Shown: positions 18,002 through 26,587, counted from the first letter of the stretch. The stretch: 64,000 bases of DNA from Oscillospiraceae bacterium (GCA_022650485.1 JALCPP010000010.1:1-64000), one strand, 5' to 3'. A program made the numbers and translations. Notes: generated from the sequence alone by a model not told the origin.

Positions 18002-18304
18002 TTATCTTAACAGACAGCGAACCCGCACTCTGCGGCCTTCGGGTTCCTCCACATCGATATCGGCAAGGTCCATCGGCCCGGCGCGGCGCAGCTCCCGCGC
18101 GGTCTGACGAACGGCGCAAAGAATTTCCAGGGCAGGAATGCGGTCGCAGGATTTCTTTGCCGAAGGGAACAGCCGCATAAATTCCAGAACATCCTGCGCC
18201 ATGCCAAGCCACTGCCGCAAAAGAAACAGCGGAATCGGAATTCCAAACCAAAATCCCCGTTTGCCCGGCCCGTTCTGAATCCGTACCGAAACTCAAATCA
18301 GCAT
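18002..18304 (-). pseudogene. Small protein of the YvlB/YvlD operon interrupted by a stop at codon 4
   Basis: From ATG 18304 the frame reads M-L-I-stop (TGA at 18293-18295) and then stays open for 96 codons to 18002. The part after the stop is protein-like: VSVRIQNGPGKRGFWFGIP, a hydrophobic PIPLFLLRQWLG, and a C-terminus LADIDVEEPEGRRVRVRCLLR. Restoring Arg (CGA) at codon 4 gives a continuous 100-residue protein that starts eight bases after the upstream stop. A shorter product from TTG 18220 is possible but would lose the N-terminus. The cause may be a nonsense mutation or a sequencing error. Confidence 0.55.
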
Positions 18305-18311
18305 GGCCGGT

Positions 18312-18749
18312 CTATTCGACATAAATCCTGACTTTGGAAGAGCTCTCGCCCTCTCCGTTTCCGGTGTCGACATTGACAAAATCCTCCTCGGTTCCGCTTT
18401 CAATCAACTCTTCCACCTGGGCCAGAATGGCGGCGGCATCCACGCCGCTTTCCTCCAGCTCCTGTTTGGTCTTTTTCGGAATGCTGGAAAGCGCGATCGG
18501 CCCCAGTGACCGAATCAGCGAAATCGGAATACTGACGTTCACTTTTGCTTTTCCGTTGTTCGCTTCCGCATTATCGACCACAATCCGCAGCTTTTTGGGC
18601 TTGCGGCCCCGGCTGTCTTTTAAAACAACCGGTTTTGCTTCCGGCTTCCGGCTTTGTTCCAGCGCATCCAGCAGGCGCTCCGCTTCCTCGGTGGTTATGG
18701 TTCCGTCGCGAAGCAGATTCAGCACGCGGGTTCTCTCGTTTTCACTCAT
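18312..18749 (-). CDS. YvlB/LiaX N-terminal-like protein with SHOCT-like domain
   Basis: 145 residues. The first 35 (RVLNLLRDGTITTEEAERLLDALE) form the short two-helix SHOCT-like domain found at the N-terminus of YvlB and LiaX and at the C-terminus of DUF2089 proteins. The gene just upstream ends with the same kind of motif. A basic linker follows, then a conserved VNVSIPISLIRSLGPIALSSIPK block and an acidic C-terminus. The family takes part in envelope-stress responses. Here it is probably cytoplasmic. A GGAGG-like site precedes ATG 18749. Confidence 0.75.
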   Translation of the reverse strand: MSENERTRVLNLLRDGTITTEEAERLLDALEQSRKPEAKPVVLKDSRGRKPKKLRIVVDNAEANNGKAKVNVSIPISLIRSLGPIALSSIPKKTKQELEESGVDAAAILAQVEELIESGTEEDFVNVDTGNGEGESSSKVRIYVE

Positions 18750-18774
18750 TGGAACTCCTCCTCACTGTTTCATA

Positions 18775-19143
18775 TTATTCACGTGAAAGAAGCTTTACCG
18801 CTTCTCCGGCTGTAATCTTTTTCTTTTCCAGCAGGGTAAGGACTTCCTCCCGGTCGGGCTGGTCCGGCGCGGGCGGGTCCTGCGGGAAAAGCGCCGCAAG
18901 CAGTTCTTCCAGCATGTTTTTGATCGTCGGGTACGACAGGGACATCGTCCGCTCCACTTCCTTAATGTTCCCCCGGCATTTCAGGAAGGTATCAAGGAAC
19001 AGTTTCTGCCGGTCATTCAGGGAACTGTAACGGCAGGGGGAAAAATTTCCCGTAATTTCAGACTCACAGTTTGGGCAGGTCAACCGCGTAATCCGCAATT
19101 CCGCCCCGCAAACGGAACATTTTGTCGGCGCCGCGTATTCCAT
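18775..19143 (-). CDS. DUF2089 family protein, zinc-ribbon regulator
   Basis: 122 residues from ATG 19143, eight bases after GGAG. A longer frame to 19206 begins inside the promoter. Two CxxC pairs (CSVCGAEL and CPNCESE, about 8-29) form a zinc ribbon. A helix-turn-helix-like block (LFLDTFLKCRGNIKEVERTMSLSYPTIKNMLEELL in pieces) follows, with a C-terminal SHOCT-like EEVLTLLEKKKITAGEAVKLLS. It is the first gene of the operon and is likely its regulator. Confidence 0.85.
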   Translation of the reverse strand: MEYAAPTKCSVCGAELRITRLTCPNCESEITGNFSPCRYSSLNDRQKLFLDTFLKCRGNIKEVERTMSLSYPTIKNMLEELLAALFPQDPPAPDQPDREEVLTLLEKKKITAGEAVKLLSRE

Positions 19144-19173
19144 TCCATCATCTCCGTTTTTTATTTCACCGTT

Positions 19174-19202
19174 ATCATATCTTAATATATTTAAAATGTC
19201 AA
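19174..19202 (-). promoter_or_regulatory. Promoter of the DUF2089/YvlB/YvlD operon
   Basis: On the minus strand TTGACA (19197-19202) and TATGAT (19174-19179) are 17 bases apart. The region upstream to 19280 is extremely AT-rich, which may act as an UP element or a regulator-binding region. Confidence 0.8.
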
Positions 19203-19310
19203 TCATAAAATTAATAATATTAAGTTTAACATTAAATATTTTAATTTTATATATTATAATATTAAAAAATATATTAAAGCGCGCGAATTTGTCTTTTAGG
19301 AACAGCGCAT

Positions 19311-19337
19311 AAAAAAACTCCGGTTATTTTCCGGAGG
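19311..19337 (-). terminator. Minus-strand terminator
   Basis: CTCCGG-N7-CCGGAG (19318-19336) is followed on the minus strand by seven T. No minus-strand gene lies directly upstream. The nearest is the endonuclease IV gene, so a transcript reading from it across the C1q-like gene would end here. Confidence 0.65.
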
Positions 19338-19436
19338 TCGGTGTATTTCGTCAGAACATGAGCCGGTGGATGAATAGTATGAAATGAGCCCTGTCTTAAT
19401 CTTTGCTTATTGAAAAGATGGAGTGACTTGCAGCCT

Positions 19437-19943
19437 ATGTTTCAACTATTTCAGCCCGCTTACGTTGGCCCCCGGGCCTTGGACGAAGGGTTTTCTGCTG
19501 ATTTGTCGGTGCTGAACACCTCTGCCAGCACGGCTTTGACCGGCTGGAGCACCGATAATCCCTACTTCAGCAGTTCAAACTTTAACGCAACCACCGGAAA
19601 CTATACCGTCCCTGTCACCGGACTGTACACCATGCAGGCGAAAATAAATTATACGACCAATGCCGCCATCACCGCCTCATTGGGGAGCAGCATCAATCCT
19701 TTTTTTGTCATTCAGCGAACTTCTCCCACCGCTACGCCGCTGTTCAGCGGGTTGCTGCCTATTTTTGATGCCGACGTGGCAATTCTGACCCTCCGGGCCG
19801 TTCTGGGGAACGGCGGTGTCACCCTGACCGGTGTCGTGTCGCTGACACAGGGAGATGTGGTAAACCTGTATTATGACACGGACGGCATGACAATCCCCAT
19901 AACGATACAGGATACCTTCTGGTCGGCCTATCGCCTGGCATAG
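19437..19943 (+). CDS. C1q/TNF-like jelly-roll protein
   Basis: 168 residues from ATG 19437, ten bases after GGAGTGA. An upstream TTG at 19410 lacks a site. The sequence has no signal peptide and is rich in Ser, Thr, Gly and aromatic residues. The pattern NFNATTGNYTVPVTGLYTMQAKINY, then LTLRAVLGNGGVTLTGVVSLTQGDVVNLYYD and a final FWSAYRLA fits the C1q-like fold found at the C-terminus of BclA-type spore surface proteins. A spore-coat or surface location is an inference. It is monocistronic, with no collagen-like repeat preceding it. Confidence 0.7.
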   Translation: MFQLFQPAYVGPRALDEGFSADLSVLNTSASTALTGWSTDNPYFSSSNFNATTGNYTVPVTGLYTMQAKINYTTNAAITASLGSSINPFFVIQRTSPTATPLFSGLLPIFDADVAILTLRAVLGNGGVTLTGVVSLTQGDVVNLYYDTDGMTIPITIQDTFWSAYRLA

Positions 19944-19982
19944 CCGCTTAAAAATTACAATTAGTATAAATTTTTTATAATA

Positions 19983-20831
19983 TTACCCATTATCTTCTGA
20001 TTTCCTCCAGAATTCGGAAATTTTCTTAATTTCCTGCCCGTGGCCCGCAAGGTCATTCGGTGTTTCGAGAATCAGCGGAAGGTTCCGCAAGGCAGGGCGA
20101 CGGATGAAACGGAGCAGGGCTTCGAACCCGATGTTCCCTTCTCCAATCAGCTCGTGCCGATCCTTCCGGCTGCCACGGGAATTTTTACTGTCATTCAGAT
20201 GGACGGCCCGCAGACGCTTTAATCCAATCACGCGGTCAAATTCTTCCAGCACGCCGTCCGGGTCGCTGTCAATTGGGTACCCAGCGTCAAAAACATGGCA
20301 GGTGTCGAGGCAGACGCCCAGTTTTTCAGTGCATTGCACACGGTCTAAAATTTCGCGAATCTCTTCAAAACTGCGGCCGACCTCGGTTCCTTTTCCCGCC
20401 ATGGTTTCCAACAGAACCACCGTTTGCAGGTCTGGTGTCAGAACCCTGTTGAGGGCGTCCGCAATCATGCGGACGCCCTCTTCCACGCCCTGCCCAACGT
20501 GACTGCCGGGGTGAAAATTATAATAAGTGCCGGGCAGGCGCTCCAGCCGCGACAGGTCGTCCGCCAGAACCGAGCACCCAAATTCCCGTGTTTTTTCGCT
20601 GGCGGAACAGACATTCATAGTGTAGGGCGCATGCGCGACCACCGGGCCCATTTCATGTTCGCGCATCAGCGTAAGAAACTTCCGTTCGTCTTCCGGGTCA
20701 ATCGCGCGCGCCTTCCCGCCGCGCGGGTTGCGCGTGAAAAACTGAAAGGTGTTTGCCCCGATGGAAAGCGCGTCGCGCCCCATTGCCCAATATCCTTTTG
20801 CCGCCGAAAGGTGGCAGCCGATTTTCAGCAT
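19983..20831 (-). CDS. nfo: Endonuclease IV
   Basis: 282 residues from ATG 20831, seven bases after AAGGAG. A longer frame to 20873 lacks support. It begins MLKIGCHLSAAKGYW, as in Nfo, with metal ligands in VAHAPYTMN, NFHPGSHVG, VLLETMAGKGTE, LGVCLDTCHVFDAGY, LNDSKN and RHELIGEGNIG. It is a three-zinc AP endonuclease of base-excision repair that cuts 5' of abasic sites. It probably forms a transcript with tex upstream (69-base gap). Confidence 0.96.
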   Translation of the reverse strand: MLKIGCHLSAAKGYWAMGRDALSIGANTFQFFTRNPRGGKARAIDPEDERKFLTLMREHEMGPVVAHAPYTMNVCSASEKTREFGCSVLADDLSRLERLPGTYYNFHPGSHVGQGVEEGVRMIADALNRVLTPDLQTVVLLETMAGKGTEVGRSFEEIREILDRVQCTEKLGVCLDTCHVFDAGYPIDSDPDGVLEEFDRVIGLKRLRAVHLNDSKNSRGSRKDRHELIGEGNIGFEALLRFIRRPALRNLPLILETPNDLAGHGQEIKKISEFWRKSEDNG

Positions 20832-20900
20832 CCATATTCTCCTTTGTTTTGATCCGGTTTGTCCCGTTTCCACAGCAGTGGCAAATTTAAAAACGCGGCA

Positions 20901-23045
20901 TTATTCCTTCCGCATCGTAAGCGAAATGCGCTGTTTTTTTACATCGACCGAAAGCACGCGGACCTTGACGATGTCCCCGACTTTCAAAACTTGCGACGGA
21001 TGTTTGATAAACCGGTCGCAAATCTGGGAAATGTGGACCAGCCCGTCCTGATGCACTCCGATATCGACAAACGCGCCGAAATCGATGACGTTCCGCACCG
21101 TGCCGGTCAGCTCCATTCCGGGTTTCAGGTCTTCCATTTTCATAATATCGGTGCGAAGCAGCGGTTTCGGCAGTTCGTCGCGCGGGTCGCGCCCCGGGCG
21201 CTGCAGCTCCGCCACAATATCGAGCAGGGTCGGCACGCCGACCCCGGCCGCCGCCGCGGCTTTTGCTTTTCCAATCTGCCCGACCTTTTCCGCAAGGCCG
21301 GGAAAACTGCCGCGCCGCACCTGCGCCGCGCTGTAATAGCAGAGTTTTAACAGTGCCTTTGCCGCCGCATAGGACTCCGGATGCACGGCGGTGTGGTCAA
21401 GCAGCTCCCCGCTTTCCGGCACGCGCAGAAATCCCGCGCACTGTTCAAACGCCTTCGGGCCGAGCTTCGGCACTTTCAGCAGCTGAGACCGGCTGCGAAA
21501 CGCGCCGTTTTCTTCACGGTATTTGACGATATTTTTAGAAACGGAAGCCGAAATTCCCGCAATATGGGAAAGGAGAGACGGCGACGCCGTGTTCAGGTCG
21601 GCACCGACTGAATTCACGCAGTCTTCCACCACGCCGGACAAAGCGGAATCCAGCATTTTTTTCGGCATATCGTGCTGATACTGCCCAACACCGACCGCTT
21701 TCGGGTCAATCTTGACCAGTTCCGCCAGCGGGTCCTGCAGACGGCGCGCGATGGAAACCGCACTGCGCAGCGTCACATCATATTCCGGAAACTCCTGCGC
21801 CGCCAGCTTGCTTGCCGAATACACCGATGCCCCCGCCTCGCTGACCACCATATACGAAACGCCGGCGTCCAGCCCGCGAATCACCCCTGCGGCGAATTCT
21901 TCCGTTTCGTGGGACGCGGTGCCGTTGCCGATCGCAATGACTTCCACCTGATATTTTAAAATCATGCGGCGGACGGTTTCTTCCGCCTCTTTCACCTTGG
22001 TCTGCGAATGGGTCGGGTAGATCACCCCGGTGTCCAGCACACGTCCGGTTGCGTCCACCACCGCCACCTTGCAGCCCGTGCGGTACCCCGGGTCCAGTCC
22101 CATGGCGACTTTTCCGCGAACCGGCGGCTGCATGAACAGCTGGCGCAGATTCACCGCAAACACCTTAACGGCCGATTCATCCGCCGACTCCGTCAGCGAA
22201 TTTCTGATTTCCCGCTCAATCGACGGGAAAATTAGCCGGTCGTAAGCGTCTTCACAGGCCGTGCGCACCGCCCTCGCACAGGGGGAATCCCCCCGAACAC
22301 ATTCGGAAAACACAATGTTCAGCCCGCGGTCCCGCTCCAGCTCAACAGAAACCTTTAAAAAGCCTTCTTTTTCCCCGCGGTCAACCGCCAGCACACGGTG
22401 ACCGGCAATCTTTTTCACCGGCTCGCAGAACTCATAATACGGCGCATAAACACTGTCTTCTTCCGGCTTTGCCGCCTTCGACGCCAAAATGCCGTGTGCC
22501 GCCGCAACCACACGCAGCCTGCGGCGGATTTCGGCATTGTCGGAAGCGCGCTCCGCAATGATATCGAGCGCGCCCGCGCAGGCATCCTCTGCCGTTTCAA
22601 CTCCCTTTTCCGGGTTCACAAAAGCGGCGGCAAAGGCGAGCGGCTCGCCGTGGCCCTGCGCTTCAATTTGGTCCGCAAGCGGCTCGAGCCCCTTTTCCTT
22701 CGCAACAGAGGCGCGCGTTCTTCTCTTGGGGCGGAAGGGGCGGTAAATATCCTCGATTTCCGCCAGCGTTTCCGCCTTTTGCAGTGCTTCGGTTACCTCA
22801 GGGGTACACAGGCCGGTTTCTTCAATCAACGCGCCGACTTCCTTGCGGCGTTTTTCCAGCGAGCGCAGGTACTCCAGGCGCTCCGCAATTTCGCGCAGCG
22901 TCTGGTCGTCCAGCGAACCGTGTGCTTCTTTGCGGTAGCGCGCGATAAACGGAATCGTGTTTCCGGCGTCAATCAATTCGACTACATTCTTCACCTGCCA
23001 TTCCTGCAGATGGAACCGTTGAGTCAATTCAGCAATCGGGTTCAT
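20901..23045 (-). CDS. tex: Tex-family S1 RNA-binding protein
   Basis: 714 residues from ATG 23045, behind GGAGGGATTCC. The order is the Tex N-terminal domain (TIPFIARYRKEAHGSLDD, about 30-48), a YqgF/RNase H-like domain (GLDPGYRTGCKVAVVDATG), helix-hairpin-helix repeats (VGADLNTASPSLLSHIAGIS) and a C-terminal S1 domain (GTVRNVIDFGAFVDIGVHQDGLVHIS). Tex binds RNA and transcription complexes and influences expression of toxins and stress genes in other species. Length is normal. Confidence 0.96.
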   Translation of the reverse strand: MNPIAELTQRFHLQEWQVKNVVELIDAGNTIPFIARYRKEAHGSLDDQTLREIAERLEYLRSLEKRRKEVGALIEETGLCTPEVTEALQKAETLAEIEDIYRPFRPKRRTRASVAKEKGLEPLADQIEAQGHGEPLAFAAAFVNPEKGVETAEDACAGALDIIAERASDNAEIRRRLRVVAAAHGILASKAAKPEEDSVYAPYYEFCEPVKKIAGHRVLAVDRGEKEGFLKVSVELERDRGLNIVFSECVRGDSPCARAVRTACEDAYDRLIFPSIEREIRNSLTESADESAVKVFAVNLRQLFMQPPVRGKVAMGLDPGYRTGCKVAVVDATGRVLDTGVIYPTHSQTKVKEAEETVRRMILKYQVEVIAIGNGTASHETEEFAAGVIRGLDAGVSYMVVSEAGASVYSASKLAAQEFPEYDVTLRSAVSIARRLQDPLAELVKIDPKAVGVGQYQHDMPKKMLDSALSGVVEDCVNSVGADLNTASPSLLSHIAGISASVSKNIVKYREENGAFRSRSQLLKVPKLGPKAFEQCAGFLRVPESGELLDHTAVHPESYAAAKALLKLCYYSAAQVRRGSFPGLAEKVGQIGKAKAAAAAGVGVPTLLDIVAELQRPGRDPRDELPKPLLRTDIMKMEDLKPGMELTGTVRNVIDFGAFVDIGVHQDGLVHISQICDRFIKHPSQVLKVGDIVKVRVLSVDVKKQRISLTMRKE

Positions 23046-23186
23046 GGAATCCCTCCAAAAAATCATATAATACCCGTTCTTTTTCTGTAATAATTATGGT
23101 AAAATATAGAAACTTAATCTTTTCAGGCGGCGCCGTTCTTCAATTTTTCGGCACACCGCCGCGGAATTAAACGGAGGAATCGGAGT

Positions 23187-23588
23187 ATGACCATTACCCA
23201 TACAGCGATTTATACCCTGGACCTGGAACGTCTGCGGGAATTCTACTGCAAATGGTTCGGCGGTTCTGCCGAGCCGGAATATCAAAATTCTGAGCAGGGC
23301 TTTTCCTCCTGCGTCCTTCGATTCGGTTCGGGGGCAGCGCTGAAACTGATGCACAGCCACAAATTAAAGGAAACCGTGCGGCGCGAATTTTCGGCGGGGT
23401 TTGCACATCTTGCGTTTTCCACAGAATCGGAAGAATCGGTGGAAAACTTAACGCGGCAAATGCGGGCGGACGGCGTTCCCGTCATCAGCGGCCCGTCAAA
23501 AGCCGGCGGCTCTTATGAAAGCTGCGTGCTGGACCCGGACGGTAACCGGGTAAAAATCACGGCGGAACAAGCGGTTCACGAAAGATAG
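23187..23588 (+). CDS. VOC-family (glyoxalase-like) protein
   Basis: 133 residues behind CGGAGGAATCGGAGT. One pair of beta-alpha-beta-beta-beta modules is visible: THTAIYTLDLERLREFYCKWFGG at the start and FAHLAFSTESEESVENL...SYESCVLDPDGNRVKI later. His5, His73 and a later Glu are in positions used as metal ligands by glyoxalase I and related enzymes. The substrate is not predictable. Its last 13 bases overlap the end of the convergent DUF1624 gene. Confidence 0.85.
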   Translation: MTITHTAIYTLDLERLREFYCKWFGGSAEPEYQNSEQGFSSCVLRFGSGAALKLMHSHKLKETVRREFSAGFAHLAFSTESEESVENLTRQMRADGVPVISGPSKAGGSYESCVLDPDGNRVKITAEQAVHER

Positions 23589-24358
23589 GGCATGCACGCT
23601 TTCAGCAGCAGACACAACCCGTAAATGACCGGCTGGTGGAACAGATACAGCAAAAGCGCATGCCTGCCGAACCAGGAAAGAATAGGGACCTGCGACCGAT
23701 AAGCAATTTCCGGAAACCGGCCCTGCTTTGCCAGCTTCCCCACAAACGTTCCTGCCGCAAAGACAAAAATCCACGGCAGCAATGGGAAATAGTCGGAACT
23801 GACGAAGTTCGGGCTGGTCAATCCGAGCGGAGCCAGCCAGTCGCAGGTATACAGGCTTTGCGGCAGCGGAACCCCAAGCCCGGCACCATATCCCAGATAC
23901 CCGTTCGGAACGCCGCGCGCCGCAAAATAGAGCGCGGCGCAAACAAGAACCGGAGTCCATGAAAAGCGGAAGCGGTCGGCCGCCGGCTTGAGCAGTCCGA
24001 ATAAAATCATACAGACCGAAAGAAAATGCAGAACCCCGAACGTAATGACGTCCTCCGGCACAAAAATCCAGGTCGCCAGCGTCACACCCAGCGAAACAGC
24101 CAGCAGTTTTATTCCCCGCGCCAGATTGGAGTGCGTCAGGTTGGAACAAACGCCGGAAATAAACAGAAACATCCCGGCAAAGAAAGGCTCCGCGGGCATA
24201 AAAAACCGAAAAAAATAAATACCGACGTCACTGCCGAACAAATAACCGAAGGTATAAAAGCCGTGGTAAAACACCATGCAGAACACGGCAAACCCGCGCA
24301 GCTCGTCCATTAAATAGATCCTTCCGCGCCCGTCCGGCGCGGTGTTGTTTTGCTGCAT
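23576..24358 (-). CDS. DUF1624 (heparan-alpha-glucosaminide acetyltransferase-like) membrane protein
   Basis: 260 residues, starting behind AAGGAGATGTCCCC. The first segment IYLMDELRGFAVFCMVFYHGFY carries the DxLRG...H motif of the DUF1624/HGSNAT family. About seven hydrophobic helices follow, ending with WFGRHALLLYLFHQPVIYG. The family is thought to transfer acetyl groups across the membrane. The acceptor here is unknown, with no sugar-polymer genes adjacent. Confidence 0.85.
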   Translation of the reverse strand: MQQNNTAPDGRGRIYLMDELRGFAVFCMVFYHGFYTFGYLFGSDVGIYFFRFFMPAEPFFAGMFLFISGVCSNLTHSNLARGIKLLAVSLGVTLATWIFVPEDVITFGVLHFLSVCMILFGLLKPAADRFRFSWTPVLVCAALYFAARGVPNGYLGYGAGLGVPLPQSLYTCDWLAPLGLTSPNFVSSDYFPLLPWIFVFAAGTFVGKLAKQGRFPEIAYRSQVPILSWFGRHALLLYLFHQPVIYGLCLLLKACMPYLS

Positions 24359-24420
24359 GGGGACATCTCCTTCTATGAAAGAATCCGCACGGCAAAAAGA
24401 ATGAAATTCTTCCGCCGATA

Positions 24421-24429
24421 TGTTATAAT
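24421..24429 (+). promoter_or_regulatory. Extended -10 promoter of the thioesterase/phosphatase operon
   Basis: TG-T-TATAAT forms an extended -10 element with TATAAT at 24424-24429, about 85 bases before the thioesterase start. No good -35 hexamer is visible, which fits an extended -10 promoter. Confidence 0.5.
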
Positions 24430-24513
24430 AAGCGCGATTAAAACCACCTGGCCACAGCAGTCGGCCGCGCGGTGGAATCGTATTATTATATCATGTATCA
24501 GGAGGAAAATACA

Positions 24514-24906
24514 ATGCCGGATACTCAATTGACAAAGCAATATTCCGTTTCGCAGGAGCTGCTCGCCTCAAGCATGGGCAGCGGATCTCTGCCCGTTCTC
24601 GCGACCCCTGCGGTGGCGGCTTTTTTTGAAAACACCGCAATGGAGCTGGCCGCAAAATACCTTGCGGACGACGAAACCACCGTCGGGGCCGAAATCACCG
24701 TGAAACATCTGGCCCCCACCGCGCCGGGCTGCCCCGTGACGGTGACCGCCGTTCTGGAAGAGCATGAAAAAAGAATGTTCCGGTTCCATTTGGAAGCGAA
24801 AGACAACGCCGGAGTCATCGCAACCGGGACCCATGAACGTGTCAGCGTCAAAAGTGAACGCTTCCTGAAAAAAGCGGATGAGCGCAAAAACACGGAGGCA
24901 AAATGA
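24514..24906 (+). CDS. FlK-like hotdog-fold thioesterase
   Basis: 130 residues from ATG 24514, eight bases after GGAGG. A longer frame to 24472 was rejected. The hotdog fold shows in LATPAVAAFFENTAMELAAKYL, VGAEITVKHLAPTAPGCPVTVTAVLEEHEKRMFRFHLEAKDNAGVIATGTHERV. This pattern is that of the FlK/fluoroacetyl-CoA thioesterase-like family. The Thr and Glu of the FATPA-like helix and the later His are the likely active residues. The acyl-CoA substrate is unknown. It overlaps the next gene by four bases (ATGA). Confidence 0.85.
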   Translation: MPDTQLTKQYSVSQELLASSMGSGSLPVLATPAVAAFFENTAMELAAKYLADDETTVGAEITVKHLAPTAPGCPVTVTAVLEEHEKRMFRFHLEAKDNAGVIATGTHERVSVKSERFLKKADERKNTEAK

Positions 24907-25574
24907 ATTTTCGGTATGATCTGGCACTGTTCGACCTGGACGGCACACTGACCAACTCCGCGCCGGGCATCATCAACGGGCTGAAAGAGGGATTCCGCTG
25001 CATCGGCTGGCCGATTCCCGACCAAAAGACACTGCTGCGGTTCATCGGCCCCCCGCTGCTCAACATGCTGGGCGTTCTGTACCCGGAAATGACCGGCGAA
25101 CAGGCTTCCGCGCTGGTGGCCGGCTACCGCCGGTATTATGTGGAGCGCGGCTCTTATGAAAACGAAGTTTACCCCGGTATTTTTGAGCTGCTGGATGACC
25201 TTCGCCGGGGCGGGGTAAAGCTGGCGGTAGTCACATCCAAACCGGTAACACAGGCAAAAAATATTTTAAGTTATTTTAAGCTGGCGGAACGGTTCGACTA
25301 CATTTCCGCAGAAGATGACTCTGAAGGCGGCAGGGGAAAGGAATTCCTCATCCGCCCCGCTCTGGAACATTTCGGTATTCCCGCTTCCCGCGCCGTTATG
25401 ATCGGCGACACAAAATACGATGCGGCAGGCGCGCGCAAATCCGGCGCGAATTTTGTCGGCGTTATGTACGGGTTCGGCACACGCGTGGAAATGGAGCGCG
25501 AAAACGGGAAGTACTTTGTCGATACTGTGGATGAGCTGCGTAAGTTTCTAATTGACAAAAATAAGACAAAGTAG
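24903..25574 (+). CDS. HAD-family phosphatase, phosphoglycolate phosphatase-like
   Basis: 223 residues. HAD motif I is FDLDGTLTNS (about 10-19), motif II lies in VVTSKP, and motifs III and IV are in the C-terminus (MIGDTKYDAAGA). The helical cap of the Gph/PpaX subfamily is between. It dephosphorylates a small phosphorylated metabolite. Phosphoglycolate and pyrophosphate are both possible. The start overlaps the thioesterase stop. Confidence 0.88.
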   Translation: MNFRYDLALFDLDGTLTNSAPGIINGLKEGFRCIGWPIPDQKTLLRFIGPPLLNMLGVLYPEMTGEQASALVAGYRRYYVERGSYENEVYPGIFELLDDLRRGGVKLAVVTSKPVTQAKNILSYFKLAERFDYISAEDDSEGGRGKEFLIRPALEHFGIPASRAVMIGDTKYDAAGARKSGANFVGVMYGFGTRVEMERENGKYFVDTVDELRKFLIDKNKTK

Positions 25575-25595
25575 TATAATAATTTTAAAATAAAA

Positions 25596-25684
25596 AAGGG
25601 GTGCTGGGTCTTTCCCGGCTGAGAACAGGCGAATTGACGCCTGAAACCCGTAACCTGATCTGGATAATGCCAGCGTAGGAAAAC
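25596..25684 (+). promoter_or_regulatory. TPP riboswitch
   Basis: The thi-box hallmarks appear in order: GGGGTGC at the 5' stem, CTGAGA at 25619-25624, ACCCGTAACCTGATCTGGAT and the closing TAATGCCAGCGTAGG. An intrinsic terminator follows directly and then thiT, so thiamine diphosphate should end transcription early. Confidence 0.95.
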
Positions 25685-25691
25685 GAAATTC

Positions 25692-25722
25692 ACGCTCCGC
25701 GCAGGCCGCGGGGCGTTTTTTT
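25692..25722 (+). terminator. Expression-platform terminator of the TPP riboswitch
   Basis: ACGCTCCGCG (25692-25701) pairs with CGCGGGGCGT (25707-25716) and is followed by seven T. Ligand binding upstream would favour this hairpin. Confidence 0.85.
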
Positions 25723-25765
25723 ATTCTCTATCGCGGAATTCCGGACCAAATGGAGGGACAGAACA

Positions 25766-26338
25766 ATGATGAATGAACAAAGCACTTCCGGCATGAGTAA
25801 AACCAACTTGCGGCTGGTGGAAAGTGCAATCATGCTGGCGCTTTCCACAGTGCTGAGCCTGATTAAAGTGTACCAGATGCCGCTGGGCGGTTCGGTTACG
25901 CTGTGCAGCATGCTGCCGGTGCTGCTCATCGGTTACAAATACGGTTTCAAGTGGGGCATCCTGACCGGGTTTACATACGGCGTGATTCAGCTTCTGCTGG
26001 ATGTGGCGGCGATCATGTCCTGGGGCCTGACTCCCACCGCCGTCGCGGCATCGTTTGTCTTTGACTATCTGATCGCGTTTACCTGCCTGGGCCTTGCGGG
26101 CATTTACGGCCGGGGCTTTTCCAAATTTGTGGCGGGGATGTTCACGGCGGTTGTTCTTCGGTTTGCCAGCCATTTTGTCTCCGGCGTAACGGCCTACGCT
26201 TCCTGGCTGCCGGCGGAATGGCAGGGGCACCTGTGCCTGTATTCCATCGCCTACAACGGTTCGTTCCTGCTTCCTGATTTTATCATCTGCCTGGTGGTCG
26301 GCGTCCTGCTTTACAAACCCCTCAGGCGTTTTCTGTAA
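25766..26338 (+). CDS. thiT: Thiamine-specific ECF transporter S component
   Basis: 190 residues with six hydrophobic helices. Conserved positions match ThiT: LVESAIMLALSTVLSLIKVYQMPLGGSVTLCSMLPVLLIGYKYGFKWG near the start and the HFVSGVTAYASW and SIAYNGSFLLPD segments that line the thiamine site. It binds thiamine and works with the shared EcfAA'T module encoded elsewhere. The upstream TPP riboswitch confirms the ligand. A GGAGG site precedes ATG-ATG at 25766. Confidence 0.95.
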   Translation: MMNEQSTSGMSKTNLRLVESAIMLALSTVLSLIKVYQMPLGGSVTLCSMLPVLLIGYKYGFKWGILTGFTYGVIQLLLDVAAIMSWGLTPTAVAASFVFDYLIAFTCLGLAGIYGRGFSKFVAGMFTAVVLRFASHFVSGVTAYASWLPAEWQGHLCLYSIAYNGSFLLPDFIICLVVGVLLYKPLRRFL

Positions 26339-26361
26339 ACACATTGAAATGAATTGAAACG

Positions 26362-26400
26362 ACGGGCGTTCTCCTTTTTGGGGGAGCGCCCGTTTGCTTT
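26362..26400 (+). terminator. Terminator of thiT
   Basis: ACGGGCGTTCTCC pairs with GGGGAGCGCCCGT (26381-26393), one G-U pair, with TTTGCTTT after it. Confidence 0.8.
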
Positions 26401-26587
26401 CCTGCCGCGCAAAATTTTTATTCCTCAATTCTTCTCTTTTCGATACAAAACCCCAAATAGGAAGTATAATAAGATCAGGTTTTCCGCGCCGCAGAACAAG
26501 CGCTCTTTTCTTTCGGAATACTGCGGCTGATAAAATACGTGTGGAACTATCATACTATTAAAATACTTTATGTAAAGCTGGGATACG

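Noticed and set aside
17964-18296. 110-codon frame (TTG 18296) over the interrupted gene
   Set aside because: It is out of frame with the protein-like sequence, which continues cleanly in the frame of ATG 18304 apart from one TGA.
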